DNA of 64,000 nt from JANQMY01 sp965228775 (GTDB lineage: Bacteria; Pseudomonadota; Alphaproteobacteria; JANQMY01). Below the pieces are notes generated by a model that saw only the letters and a list, made by a program, of their open reading frames with translations, did no database searches and had not been told where the DNA came from. Positions 33,484 to 41,989 of this stretch are shown one piece after another. The number at the start of each line of letters is the position of its first letter. Positions within the stretch are counted from its first letter, which is position 1. The translations under genes were made by a program, and so were the position numbers. The stretch lies in assembly GCA_965228775.1 (NCBI GenBank), contig OZ245840.1, forward strand, positions 1,860,001-1,924,000. The letters are read 5' to 3'.

Positions 33484-35214
33484 TTATTGATGGCAAGGTC
33501 CGGCTTCGAGGCCGTCTGGCGAAGCCATGCCGGGTTGATTTCCGGCTTTCCGTACGTACAAAAACCCTTGGAAGTAATCGACGCCGTAACTGCGCAACAA
33601 GTCCGCATCTTCCTCGGTGGCCACCCACTCTGCGACGGTGTCCAAATTGAAGTTCGCGGCAAGATCCACAAGGGTCCGCACAAACAGCTGATTGTCGGGA
33701 TTGTCGCTCAGGCCACGGATGAAGGATCCATCGATCTTGACCATATCCACATCCAGCATTTGGAGATTGCGGAACGAGGTATAGCCAGCACCGAAATCGT
33801 CGATGGCCACTTTACACCCCAGGTCACGGAGGGATGCCACGAAACGCGCTGAGGATTCGATGTCATGAATGGCGACCGTTTCCGTAAGCTCCAAGGTCAA
33901 CCGGTCCGCCACATCGCGATTGCTGCGAATATTGGAGACGAACGCGCCGAGCCATGAAGGGTCTGTCGCTGTCATGCCGGACACGTTGAGCGCCAATTCC
34001 ATGTCAGGATGGCTGCGCAAGGTTTCGACGGACAATTCAAGCACACGCTGATCGACCAAACGAACGAGACCCAGTTGTTCGGCTACGGGAATAAAGTCTC
34101 CCGCCACCATGATGGTTCCGTCCGGCGCCATGAGGCGCAGCAAGCACTCATTCTGCATCACTTCGCCCGTCCGCGCGCAAACGATCGGCTGGTACGCCAA
34201 CACCAAGCGTCGGTCATTCAAGGCAGACACAACCTGATCCGCAATGGCCGCTGTCCGCCGGCGCAACGAGCTGCGCTGGGGCGAAGCACGGTAGACTTTA
34301 AACGCATCGCGGCCGGAACTCTTGGCGTCCTCCAACGCTTCTTCGCCATGGGCCATCGCCTCTTGGCTGCTGTGTCCCCCGATCGGCAGCAATACACCGC
34401 CCACGGACACGGTCGCCGAGACAGCGCCCGCCTTTGTCCGAAAGACGCTGCCGCGTACGTTGGAGCGCACCCATTCGGCCATTTCCATCATCTGCCGCTC
34501 GCTGGTATTGGGGAGAATCAGACCAAACTTGTTCCCGGCGGAACGGCCGATAATATCATCCGACCGCAAACATTCTTGCAAAACATTCCCTGTCTGCGCG
34601 ATCACTTCGTCGGCGATATCGAAACCGTAAGTCTCATTGATCACGGCCAAATCATCGATGCCCACCACCAGATAGGCCAGTGAAGACTGGGTCCGGTGCG
34701 CATCAGTCAGCGCGGCTTCCAAGCTGCCCCGTAAGCGGCTTCGGTTCAGATGACCTGTCAATTCGTCGAATGACGCCAGATAGGTCAACCGCTCTTCCAT
34801 CCGCTTCCGGTTGGTGACAACTTTGATCAAGCCGATCACCCGCTCTGCCGTTCCATCGGCGCCTGGGACGCAATGCCCACGCTCTTCCAGCCAACAGCTT
34901 CGCCCGTCTTCGCTGTTGAACTGATATTCGATGGAGTAAACGTTATCGGGAGACAAGGTACACTGCGTTGCCTGTTGGCGTTGGGAAAGGCTTTCCGGGC
35001 TCAAGAACTTCGCAAAGCCGGCCCCGGTCTTGATCGATGATGCGTCACTAAGGTTGAGCGTCTGATCGGCGCCGTCAGACCAAACCATTTCGTCACTGGG
35101 CAAATGCCACTCGAACACCAATTCGTCCGCACACTGCAAAGCGGTCTGGAGCCGCTTGAGCGGATCGGATGCCCAATCCGGGCAATTGACGCTGTGTACT
35201 GACTTATCTGACAC
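33484..35214 (-). CDS. PAS-GGDEF-EAL protein, degenerate GGDEF
   Basis: 576 residues: a PAS-like sensor (about 20-140), a GGDEF domain (about 150-300) and an EAL domain (about 320-565). The GGDEF site is SAGNKF, so cyclase activity is unlikely. The EAL site reads ECLLR rather than EALLR; DDFGAGYTSF and VKIDGSF are preserved, but the AEGVET motif reads AEWVAT. It is soluble. A weak or regulatory c-di-GMP phosphodiesterase, or a sensor, is the best reading. It is convergent with phaR, with only 6 bp between the stops. Confidence 0.88.
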   Translation of the reverse strand: MSDKSVHSVNCPDWASDPLKRLQTALQCADELVFEWHLPSDEMVWSDGADQTLNLSDASSIKTGAGFAKFLSPESLSQRQQATQCTLSPDNVYSIEYQFNSEDGRSCWLEERGHCVPGADGTAERVIGLIKVVTNRKRMEERLTYLASFDELTGHLNRSRLRGSLEAALTDAHRTQSSLAYLVVGIDDLAVINETYGFDIADEVIAQTGNVLQECLRSDDIIGRSAGNKFGLILPNTSERQMMEMAEWVRSNVRGSVFRTKAGAVSATVSVGGVLLPIGGHSSQEAMAHGEEALEDAKSSGRDAFKVYRASPQRSSLRRRTAAIADQVVSALNDRRLVLAYQPIVCARTGEVMQNECLLRLMAPDGTIMVAGDFIPVAEQLGLVRLVDQRVLELSVETLRSHPDMELALNVSGMTATDPSWLGAFVSNIRSNRDVADRLTLELTETVAIHDIESSARFVASLRDLGCKVAIDDFGAGYTSFRNLQMLDVDMVKIDGSFIRGLSDNPDNQLFVRTLVDLAANFNLDTVAEWVATEEDADLLRSYGVDYFQGFLYVRKAGNQPGMASPDGLEAGPCHQ

Positions 35215-35251
35215 CTGTGCCCCGTGATCCGCCCATTGTCATTTTCCGTTC

Positions 35252-35806
35252 GTGCGACAGGAACAAACGCCCCCTCCAGCCACACGTGATGAGCGTACAA
35301 CCTATCTAAGAGTTCTTAAGAAATGCGAAACACTGGACGGGTTCACCAACCGTTTGGTTACCATCGTCCTTACACGACCCACTTCCGCGCTTTCCGGAAG
35401 CCGAACTGTGCCAAATTGGGATGGCATTTGTCTTGCTGCCTGGTTCTTCATGGCAATTCCAGGCACCATACCCCCCTTTTCAGGCACCCCCTCACCCGGC
35501 AAGTGGACCACGGGCAAGACGTCCTCGCCTGTTTCTTCTAACGCCTTACCGCCAATAGGAAATTCGCCACCGGCGTCAAAAGATGATCAGCGTACCGCCG
35601 GATCGAATCGCCCGCTCCAGAAACTGGCGGAGGGTCCGAAGACAGCAGAAGCAATCAGCCAAGGCAGACTGCCCCTCTCTGCTTTTGCAGCTCAAATGAT
35701 TGACCAATGGTCTGACATTGAAGACGATGGCCTGTATCTTGTTCGGGAGCGGACTTACAAGGCCGAAGCCCGGCGGATCTCACGGCAACCAAAAGTGGAA
35801 GCCTAG
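35252..35806 (+). CDS. Hypothetical protein, doubtful
   Basis: A 184-codon open frame between two minus-strand genes, with a Pro/Ser/Thr-rich middle and a more protein-like, charged C-terminus (AAQMIDQWSDIEDDGLYLVR). The N-terminal half has poor codon character and an internal ATG at 35450 may be the true start. No domain recognised. Confidence 0.3.
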   Translation: MRQEQTPPPATRDERTTYLRVLKKCETLDGFTNRLVTIVLTRPTSALSGSRTVPNWDGICLAAWFFMAIPGTIPPFSGTPSPGKWTTGKTSSPVSSNALPPIGNSPPASKDDQRTAGSNRPLQKLAEGPKTAEAISQGRLPLSAFAAQMIDQWSDIEDDGLYLVRERTYKAEARRISRQPKVEA

Positions 35807-37392
35807 TAAGCGAGCGCACAGCCATCTTTACGCGGCTCGGATGCACCGATAAGCGTGCCGTGGGCCCAATCAATGGAAACGATCTGCCCGCCACCGAAAG
35901 GCACGGCGGTTTCACTCAAACGATGCCCGCGTGATTCAAGCCCTTCCCGCACATTCGCCGGCAGGCCACGTTCCACCCCCACGGCACCAAGTCCCGCGAA
36001 AACCCTTGGTGCGTCCAATGCCTCTTGAGGGTCCATGCCATAGTCCACCAGATTCATCATGACCTGAGCATGACCCATGGGCTGAAAATCCCCGCCCATG
36101 ACGCCAAAACTGTGGTGGACTTTGCCGTCCTGCATGGAAAGTCCCGGAATGATTGTATGAAGCGGGCGCTTGCCGCCTTCAATCTTATTGGGATGGTCCG
36201 GGTCCAAATTGAACCCAGCCCCCCGGTTCTGAAACAAAACGCCAGACTTGGGCGCAACGATCCCCGACCCGAAGCCAAAATACAGCGAGTTAATGAAGGA
36301 ACACGCGGTCTGGTCACCATCAATGACGGAGAGGTAAACTGTGTCGCGATATTTGGGTCCCTCACGCCGCTTCACATCGGGAACACAGGCATCCATGCGA
36401 ATGCGCTCAGCCTGTTCGTCGGCGAACTCATCGGACAGTAAATAGTCCACGGGCACATCCGCATGGCGCGGGTCCGCCACATAGAGGTCGCGTGCTTCGA
36501 ATGCCAGACGCTGCGCCTCGATCTGAAGGTGATAGCGCTCCGCGCTCATGGCGTCATAATCCCCGATGGGAAAGCGCTTCAGAATATTGAGCATGATCAA
36601 CGCCGTGATCCCTTGGCCATTCGGCGGAATTTCGAATACTTCCTGGCCGCTGTAGACCGTGGAAATCGGCGTTACATACTCATTATGCTGAGCATCAAAA
36701 TCTGCCAATTCATGCAAGGCACCCTTGGCGTGGAGGCACGAAACCATGTCCTCGGCAATCTCGCCTTCATAGAACGCCGATCGGCCCCGCGCCCCAATGG
36801 CACGCAGCGTGGCGCCTAAAGAAGGCGACCGGAAAACCTGCCCGATCTCGGGCGCTTTTCCGTCGATCAGCAAGTGCTGGCGCGCGCCCTCATCTTCTTG
36901 GAGCCGCGGCGCCAGGAGTTGCCAGCCAAGGCCAACAATCGGCGAGACAACAAAGCCTTCTTCCGCGAAACGGATGGCAGGCGCCAGAACCTGTTCCAAC
37001 CCAAGCCGGCCATGATCATTCATCAGTGTTTCCCAGGCATCGATCGCACCTGGAACTGTTACGGAATGCGGGGATTCGGTGCCGATTTCCGAGATGCCCT
37101 GATCCTTAAACCAGGCCACATCCGCTTTGGCTGGCGCCCGGCCGGAGCCATTGATACCGATCACCGGGCCCTTACCGTTCTTCGCCAGCAAAGCGAAACA
37201 ATCGCCGCCAATGCCGGTGCTCATGGGTTCCACCACACAGAGTACAGCGCACGCCCCGATCGCCGCATCCACCGCATTGCCGCCTGCCTTCAACAACTCG
37301 ATCGCCGTCAGTGTCGCGAGCGGATGCGAAGTGGCGGCGGCTCCATTTGCTCCGTGAACGGTGGACCGGCCAGGGAAATGAATGTCTCTCAT
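35803..37392 (-). CDS. Gamma-glutamyltransferase-family protein
   Basis: 529 residues of the Ntn-hydrolase GGT family, self-cleaving at a Thr. The probable nucleophile is T351 in YRDTVYLSVID, where most GGTs show T-T-H-x-S. NAVDAAIGACAVLCVVEPMSTGIGG and GGDFQPMGHAQV are the family blocks. There is no signal peptide, so it is cytoplasmic and closer to the YwrD-like group than to classical glutathione-degrading periplasmic GGT. Substrate uncertain. Confidence 0.88.
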   Translation of the reverse strand: MRDIHFPGRSTVHGANGAAATSHPLATLTAIELLKAGGNAVDAAIGACAVLCVVEPMSTGIGGDCFALLAKNGKGPVIGINGSGRAPAKADVAWFKDQGISEIGTESPHSVTVPGAIDAWETLMNDHGRLGLEQVLAPAIRFAEEGFVVSPIVGLGWQLLAPRLQEDEGARQHLLIDGKAPEIGQVFRSPSLGATLRAIGARGRSAFYEGEIAEDMVSCLHAKGALHELADFDAQHNEYVTPISTVYSGQEVFEIPPNGQGITALIMLNILKRFPIGDYDAMSAERYHLQIEAQRLAFEARDLYVADPRHADVPVDYLLSDEFADEQAERIRMDACVPDVKRREGPKYRDTVYLSVIDGDQTACSFINSLYFGFGSGIVAPKSGVLFQNRGAGFNLDPDHPNKIEGGKRPLHTIIPGLSMQDGKVHHSFGVMGGDFQPMGHAQVMMNLVDYGMDPQEALDAPRVFAGLGAVGVERGLPANVREGLESRGHRLSETAVPFGGGQIVSIDWAHGTLIGASEPRKDGCALAY

Positions 37393-37413
37393 GGGATACC
37401 TTCTTATCTGGTT

Positions 37414-37785
37414 TTATTTTTTGCGGAGCATATCGAGAATTTCGTCGACCGCTGTTTCCAGGCGGCTAAGGCGCATTTTTATCTCATCGAGATCTTCTTT
37501 GTGATCCCCGGAATTGACAGAAGGGGGACACGATTCCTTGATCGGCGGCGCTGTTGCATCAGGATTGGGTGTGGAAATGCCCGCGCGGGTCGCGATTTCC
37601 GTGGGACTTACCTGGAGAAGCGCCGCAAGCGTGATCACTTCTTGCGCCGACAATTCCCGCTGGTCTTTCCAGATTTCCGCCAGTTGATCCGGTGTCACTC
37701 CCAAGGCGCTGGCGATGACATCTTGGCTAAACCCCAAGGCGGATAGCTGGTCGTCGAACCATTGCTGATCGAAGAAAAGCGCCAT
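37414..37785 (-). CDS. Small HTH-like protein with coiled-coil tail
   Basis: About 123 residues from the inner ATG at 37785 (the longer frame to 37839 adds an unlikely N-terminus). Residues about 8-60 look like an XRE-type helix-turn-helix (SQDVIASALGVTPDQLAEIW), then a disordered link, and a heptad-like C-terminus (MRLSRLETAVDEILDMLRKK). It lies 21 bp after the GGT-like gene in transcription order reversed, that is, downstream of it on the minus strand. A DNA-binding role is plausible, not proven. Confidence 0.65.
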   Translation of the reverse strand: MALFFDQQWFDDQLSALGFSQDVIASALGVTPDQLAEIWKDQRELSAQEVITLAALLQVSPTEIATRAGISTPNPDATAPPIKESCPPSVNSGDHKEDLDEIKMRLSRLETAVDEILDMLRKK

Positions 37786-37859
37786 GGCGACGGTCCCTAT
37801 GCTTAACCAAAACAATTCCCGCCACAGTATTTCCTTCAATTGGTCGCCATTGCAACACG

Positions 37860-38264
37860 CCCACTTACTAAGAAAGAGCGGTTAGCACGCAAACCGGCAC
37901 GCCTTTTGCCAGTATTAGTTCAAATACGAAGATTGTGTGCCATCGCGGAACACTTTGACTGCCTCCCCAAAGGTTCGCGATCAGTTGGAGACAAGAGTGA
38001 GACAACGGCCAGTTAATACCGAAACAGGCGCGGCGCCTAGAGCTGCCGATTGGAGCCTGTTCTGCATGCGGTCGATCGAGCTGTTTGTCTTCAGCTTCAC
38101 GATCTATTTGCTTTTGTAACAGGGGAAAGACACCCCCGCTGCTGAACCGGAAACACTGCCCCTTTGCCTCCCTTCCGGTTGGGCGCGGCAATAAGGCTCA
38201 AAGAAACACAGAGCTCACCCCGTAACTTTAGGGGGCCGAATTTTCGGCCCCCTCTTTTTTTTTT
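37860..38264 (+). ncRNA. Possible structured RNA gene ending in an orphan terminator
   Basis: No plus-strand protein gene precedes the strong plus-strand terminator at 38230-38264. The stretch before it folds into several stems: ACAGGC/GCCTGT near 38020-38062, GAGCCT/AGGCTC closing about 38054-38206, AGGGG/CCCCC near 38120, and AACCGGAA/TTCCGGTT around 38144-38180. A 60-codon frame at 37937-38119 ends in a hydrophobic tail and could be a leader peptide instead. Exact 5' end unknown. I could not match it to 6S, SRP, RNase P or tmRNA. Confidence 0.35.
38230..38264 (+). terminator. Strong Rho-independent terminator without a plus-strand gene
   Basis: An 11-bp perfect stem AGGGGGCCGAA/TTCGGCCCCCT with a 2-base loop, followed by C and ten T on the plus strand. 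On the minus strand the stem is not followed by T, so it does not serve the minus-strand gene at 38281-38718. Confidence 0.85.
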
Positions 38265-38280
38265 GTGTTTCGTTTTGTCT

Positions 38281-38718
38281 TTAGCCGTTACCGAACAGAC
38301 CGCCGTCGGCGCCGATATCGCGGCGTGCCGTGACGATGGAAACGGTAAAGCCGGCCATCACATCCACCAGTGCCATCATGGTGATGAAGAAGAAGGTCGA
38401 TGTGGCAAAGCCCGCAAGAACGATGAACTCAATCAGGGCGACCATGAAGACCAGCATGGAAAGACCATGATTGATGATGGAAATGTGGTTTGTCTGCGTG
38501 GCCTTAATAATCTCAAGGAACAATGCGAACAATGTCAGGGTCACCAACAAATCACCAGGCGTGAATACCCAGGTGTCATTGACCAGCTTCACATTGAGCC
38601 ATTCACTTGAAAGGAATGCTGCCATTCCCCCTTCGCCTACACCCAAGAACCCGCCGCCAAAGGCGAGGATGTTGTAAACGATGACCATAATGCCGATTAA
38701 AGGAAGAGCGTTAAGCAT
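38281..38718 (-). CDS. Four-helix membrane protein of unknown function
   Basis: 145 residues with four predicted membrane segments (about 5-28, 55-73, 83-104 and 108-128). No recognised domain; a short Gly-rich end. AGGGGGG before the ATG supports the start. It faces a block of envelope-sugar genes but no link is shown. Confidence 0.7.
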   Translation of the reverse strand: MLNALPLIGIMVIVYNILAFGGGFLGVGEGGMAAFLSSEWLNVKLVNDTWVFTPGDLLVTLTLFALFLEIIKATQTNHISIINHGLSMLVFMVALIEFIVLAGFATSTFFFITMMALVDVMAGFTVSIVTARRDIGADGGLFGNG

Positions 38719-38871
38719 AATCCCCCCTGTTCCTTACCAATACATATTGCCCCGCCCCTCTGGGCGCGGCCACCTAATTGTCCCAAACTAGCACAATTCG
38801 GTGTCAGCTTTGAATCATTTGGGGGGTCGGCGGACGCTCAGACTGTTCATCCGTCACACAAATTGGCGATT

Positions 38872-39342
38872 TTAGGCCTTTTCCGGGGTCGCGGCGGCCG
38901 ACGCAGGGCCGGAGTGTTCGGATTTTGCGAATGATTTTGCCACTGTCGGGGCGGTTCGCGATTGCCGCGCAGCGGCGGCACGCGCGGATTGCTGGGCGAC
39001 AATTTCGCTTGCCGATTGTGGTCCAAGACTTAGATCGAAGGACTTGGCCTCTTCCTCAACCAAACTTTTCTTTTCGCGGAAGATAAGAAAGAGATTGCGC
39101 GCATAGACAAACAGGCCAAGACCTTGCCCCGCGATGAAGACAGGATCTTGCCGGTAAAGGGCATAGGAAAACAACACAATCCCGCCACCGATGCTGCAAT
39201 ACCAGAACGCGATCGGAATGATGCTGCGGCCCACCTGTTCGCTGCGGAACCATTGGATGATAAAACGCGACGCAAACAGGGCCTGACCGCCGAAACCAAT
39301 CAGTGTCCAGATTAATTCAACAGTGGTCATGTTTTCGAACAC
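38872..39342 (-). CDS. Lipid-A-disaccharide synthase N-terminal domain (LAB_N) protein
   Basis: 156 residues with three membrane helices and the LAB_N (PF07578) pattern GFGGQALFASRFIIQWFRSE. This domain is found alone beside dolichyl-phosphate-sugar synthases and ArnT-like transferases in lipid A modification loci. The C-terminal 50 residues are Ala/Ser-rich and disordered. It ends 3 bp past the GT2 gene on the same strand, so they share a transcript. Confidence 0.88.
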   Translation of the reverse strand: MFENMTTVELIWTLIGFGGQALFASRFIIQWFRSEQVGRSIIPIAFWYCSIGGGIVLFSYALYRQDPVFIAGQGLGLFVYARNLFLIFREKKSLVEEEAKSFDLSLGPQSASEIVAQQSARAAAARQSRTAPTVAKSFAKSEHSGPASAAATPEKA

Positions 39343-39345
39343 GCG

Positions 39346-40077
39346 CTACTCCAACTCTGTGGTCGTCCCAGGCAACCGGCAGCGCCGGCGCAACCACATG
39401 ACCCCCAATAGATCACTGATCGACACAAGGGCCCTATCCAAAACCCCATATTTCGATTGCCCCCGCAACCGGTGCCGATGGTTCACATCCACCAGCTTAA
39501 CAGCATAGCCCTGGCGCTGCATCAAGGCAGGCAAAAAGCGGTGCATGTGATCAAAATAAGGTAATTCAAAGAACGCATCTCGCGAGAACACTTTCAGGCC
39601 ACATCCCGTATCCCGGGTCTGGTCATTCAGCGCCCATTGACGGATGCGGTTTGCCCATTTGGATGCCCATCGCTTCGCAAAGCTGTCCTGGCGTTTGCGG
39701 CGCTGTCCGGCCACCATCCGCAAGGCCGGGTCGGCTTTGTCATCGAACGCCGCCAAAAGGGCGGGAATATCGGCGGGGTCGTTCTGTGCATCTCCATCCA
39801 GCGTTACGATCAGGCGCCCCCTAGCGCCACGTACACCGGTACGGATTGCAGCACTTTGACCGCTATTCTGCTCATGCACCAAAACCCGCAGCACATTGAT
39901 CGTTTTCTTGAGATTCTGCAGCACCGTCACCGTGGTATCCGTGCTGCCATCATCCACATAGATGATTTCGTAGGCCCGTTCGGGCCCGCTCGCGAAAGCT
40001 TGCTGAATTTCCGAGATTAGTGGCTCTACATTGTCGGCCTCATTCATGACCGGCACCACCACGGACACCTCAACCAC
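39346..40077 (-). CDS. Family 2 glycosyltransferase, polyprenyl-phosphate sugar type
   Basis: 243 residues of the DPM1/ArnC-like GT2 group: VVPVMNEADNVEPL, the nucleotide-sugar loop VDDGSTDTT, and the metal-binding DGDAQNDP. This group loads a sugar onto polyprenyl phosphate at the cytoplasmic face of the membrane. The next genes on the other strand are ArnT-like transferases that use such lipid-linked sugars. No C-terminal membrane helices. Confidence 0.88.
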   Translation of the reverse strand: MVEVSVVVPVMNEADNVEPLISEIQQAFASGPERAYEIIYVDDGSTDTTVTVLQNLKKTINVLRVLVHEQNSGQSAAIRTGVRGARGRLIVTLDGDAQNDPADIPALLAAFDDKADPALRMVAGQRRKRQDSFAKRWASKWANRIRQWALNDQTRDTGCGLKVFSRDAFFELPYFDHMHRFLPALMQRQGYAVKLVDVNHRHRLRGQSKYGVLDRALVSISDLLGVMWLRRRCRLPGTTTELE

Positions 40078-40312
40078 CTATCAACCGCTCCATTCTTTTT
40101 ATTCTGCCCGCGCTCCCATTTCTCCCCAAGCGCCGACGCCTTTGCCGGATAAGCGGCCCTCTATCTCACGGGCGCGGTATGGGTGCAAGCTTTGCCTCTG
40201 TCGGTCTATGGGGCCAGGAAAACCGCCACTTTTTGGCGCATCCTGGCAATAGGACTTGCGATTCAAGCACAAAATCGAAATTTTAGAGCACCGCATCATC
40301 GTCGAGGGCCCT

Positions 40313-41989
40313 GTGCTCGTGTCCAACGTCATCACTGAAAAGCCTCGGCTTGCCCTCGTTATCATCTGCCTTCTGCTGTTTCTGCCGGGTTTCTTTAGCT
40401 TGGGCCCTGCTGACAGGGACGAATCACGCTTTGCCCAGGCCAGCAAGCAAATGCTGGAAACCGGCAACTACGTAGAGATCTACTTTCAGGAAGATGCGCG
40501 CAACAAAAAGCCCATCGGCATTTATTGGATGCAGGCGGCCTCAGCCTCTCTCTTCGGCGGTGCAGAAGCACCGATTTGGGCCTTCCGGTTGCCATCCTTG
40601 TTGGGCGCCATTGGCGCAGTTCTGATCACCTTTTGGGTTGGACGGCACTTTTTAGGGCCTATCGGGGGATTTGGCGCGGCGCTTGCCCTCGGCAGCACGC
40701 TGCTGCTTACCATCGAAGCCAATTTGGCGAAGACCGATGCCATGTTGCTGTTCAGCGTCGTTACCGCACAAGCGTGTCTGGGCCTCCTTTATGTCAACGC
40801 AAACAGACGTCCCATTGGCGGCGGCACGCCAGATATTCCCAAGGTCGCCCTTCTATTCTGGGCCGCTCTTGGCCTGAGTGTTCTCATCAAAGGTCCGATC
40901 GGCATCATGGTGGCGGGGCTTACGATCACCGCGCTGGCACTGGCCGACCGGTCACTCCGATGGCTGAAGCCGATCCGGCCCTTCTTGGGCATTCTGATAC
41001 TGGGCGTCATCGTGGCGCCCTGGGTCATTGCCATCTCGCTGACCAGTGGAAGTACATTCCTGGCCGACGCGGTGGGAGACGATTTGCTGCCCAAACTGCT
41101 CTCGGGCCAAGAATCCCACGGCAGCCCGCCCGGCACTTATACGCTTCTGGCCGTGGTGACCTTATGGCCTGCCTCGATCGTTTTGGGACCGGCCATCTGG
41201 TTCGGATGGCAACGGCGGGCAGATCCGGTTTACCGCTTCTGCCTCGCCTGGATCATCCCCTCCTGGATCGTCTTCGAGTTGGTCCCCACCAAACTGCCCC
41301 ACTACATCCTGCCGCTTGCGCCGGCCATCGCCCTCTTGATCGGCGGTTATCTCACCGCCGTGGCGGAGCGTGGGCAGCATGTTTCGGGCACATGGTTTCC
41401 AAGGTTTGCCTGGGGGTGCTGGCTTCTTGTAAGCGTAGCGCTGCTGGCAACGCCTTTTGTTGCGGCCCTCTATCTCGGCACTTGGCCTCCGATTTTGGCA
41501 ATGATCTGCCTGGTGATCGGCTTTGCGGTGATCTTCACCGTGCAACCCAAAGTGCCGTCGTCCGAGCCCGGCAGCGGCCTATGGCGACCCGTAATCGCGG
41601 CAGGCTTGCTCTACATGGCCACGTTTCAATTGACGCTTCCAGCCCTTCAGGACCTCAACCTCTCCCGGCAAATTCACGCCGCAGCAGAAGAGTTGCGCGG
41701 CAATGATGTGCCGCTTGTGTCCACCGGTTATGCAGAACCAAGCCTTGTCTTTTTGAACGGTACGCAAACAAAGCTCATGCCGCCGGAGAATGCCGCACAG
41801 TTTCTCGATCAAACACCGCGCGCGCTTGCGGTAGTGGAGCAGCGTAAAGATGAGCCGTTCCGGTCGGAGGCTGATCGTTTGAAAATGACCTTACGGCCGG
41901 TAACGACATTGAGCGGGTACAATTACTCGGTCGGGAAAGACGTTACATTCACCTTGTACGAAAAAAGCGGATCGCAAGGGAATGAGTGA
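40313..41989 (+). CDS. ArnT-like family 39 glycosyltransferase
   Basis: About 558 residues, many membrane helices. The GT39/GT83 acceptor-loop motif is DRDESRFAQAS in the first periplasmic loop, as in ArnT, which moves 4-amino-arabinose from undecaprenyl phosphate to lipid A. The start is uncertain: GTG at 40313 or 40319 gives a sensible N-terminus with GAGGG before it; the open frame runs back to TTG at 40256. It overlaps the next gene by 8 bp. Confidence 0.88.
   Translation: MLVSNVITEKPRLALVIICLLLFLPGFFSLGPADRDESRFAQASKQMLETGNYVEIYFQEDARNKKPIGIYWMQAASASLFGGAEAPIWAFRLPSLLGAIGAVLITFWVGRHFLGPIGGFGAALALGSTLLLTIEANLAKTDAMLLFSVVTAQACLGLLYVNANRRPIGGGTPDIPKVALLFWAALGLSVLIKGPIGIMVAGLTITALALADRSLRWLKPIRPFLGILILGVIVAPWVIAISLTSGSTFLADAVGDDLLPKLLSGQESHGSPPGTYTLLAVVTLWPASIVLGPAIWFGWQRRADPVYRFCLAWIIPSWIVFELVPTKLPHYILPLAPAIALLIGGYLTAVAERGQHVSGTWFPRFAWGCWLLVSVALLATPFVAALYLGTWPPILAMICLVIGFAVIFTVQPKVPSSEPGSGLWRPVIAAGLLYMATFQLTLPALQDLNLSRQIHAAAEELRGNDVPLVSTGYAEPSLVFLNGTQTKLMPPENAAQFLDQTPRALAVVEQRKDEPFRSEADRLKMTLRPVTTLSGYNYSVGKDVTFTLYEKSGSQGNE

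Noticed and set aside
34009..34683. 224-codon plus-strand frame over the GGDEF/EAL gene
   Set aside because: Antisense shadow; no domain.
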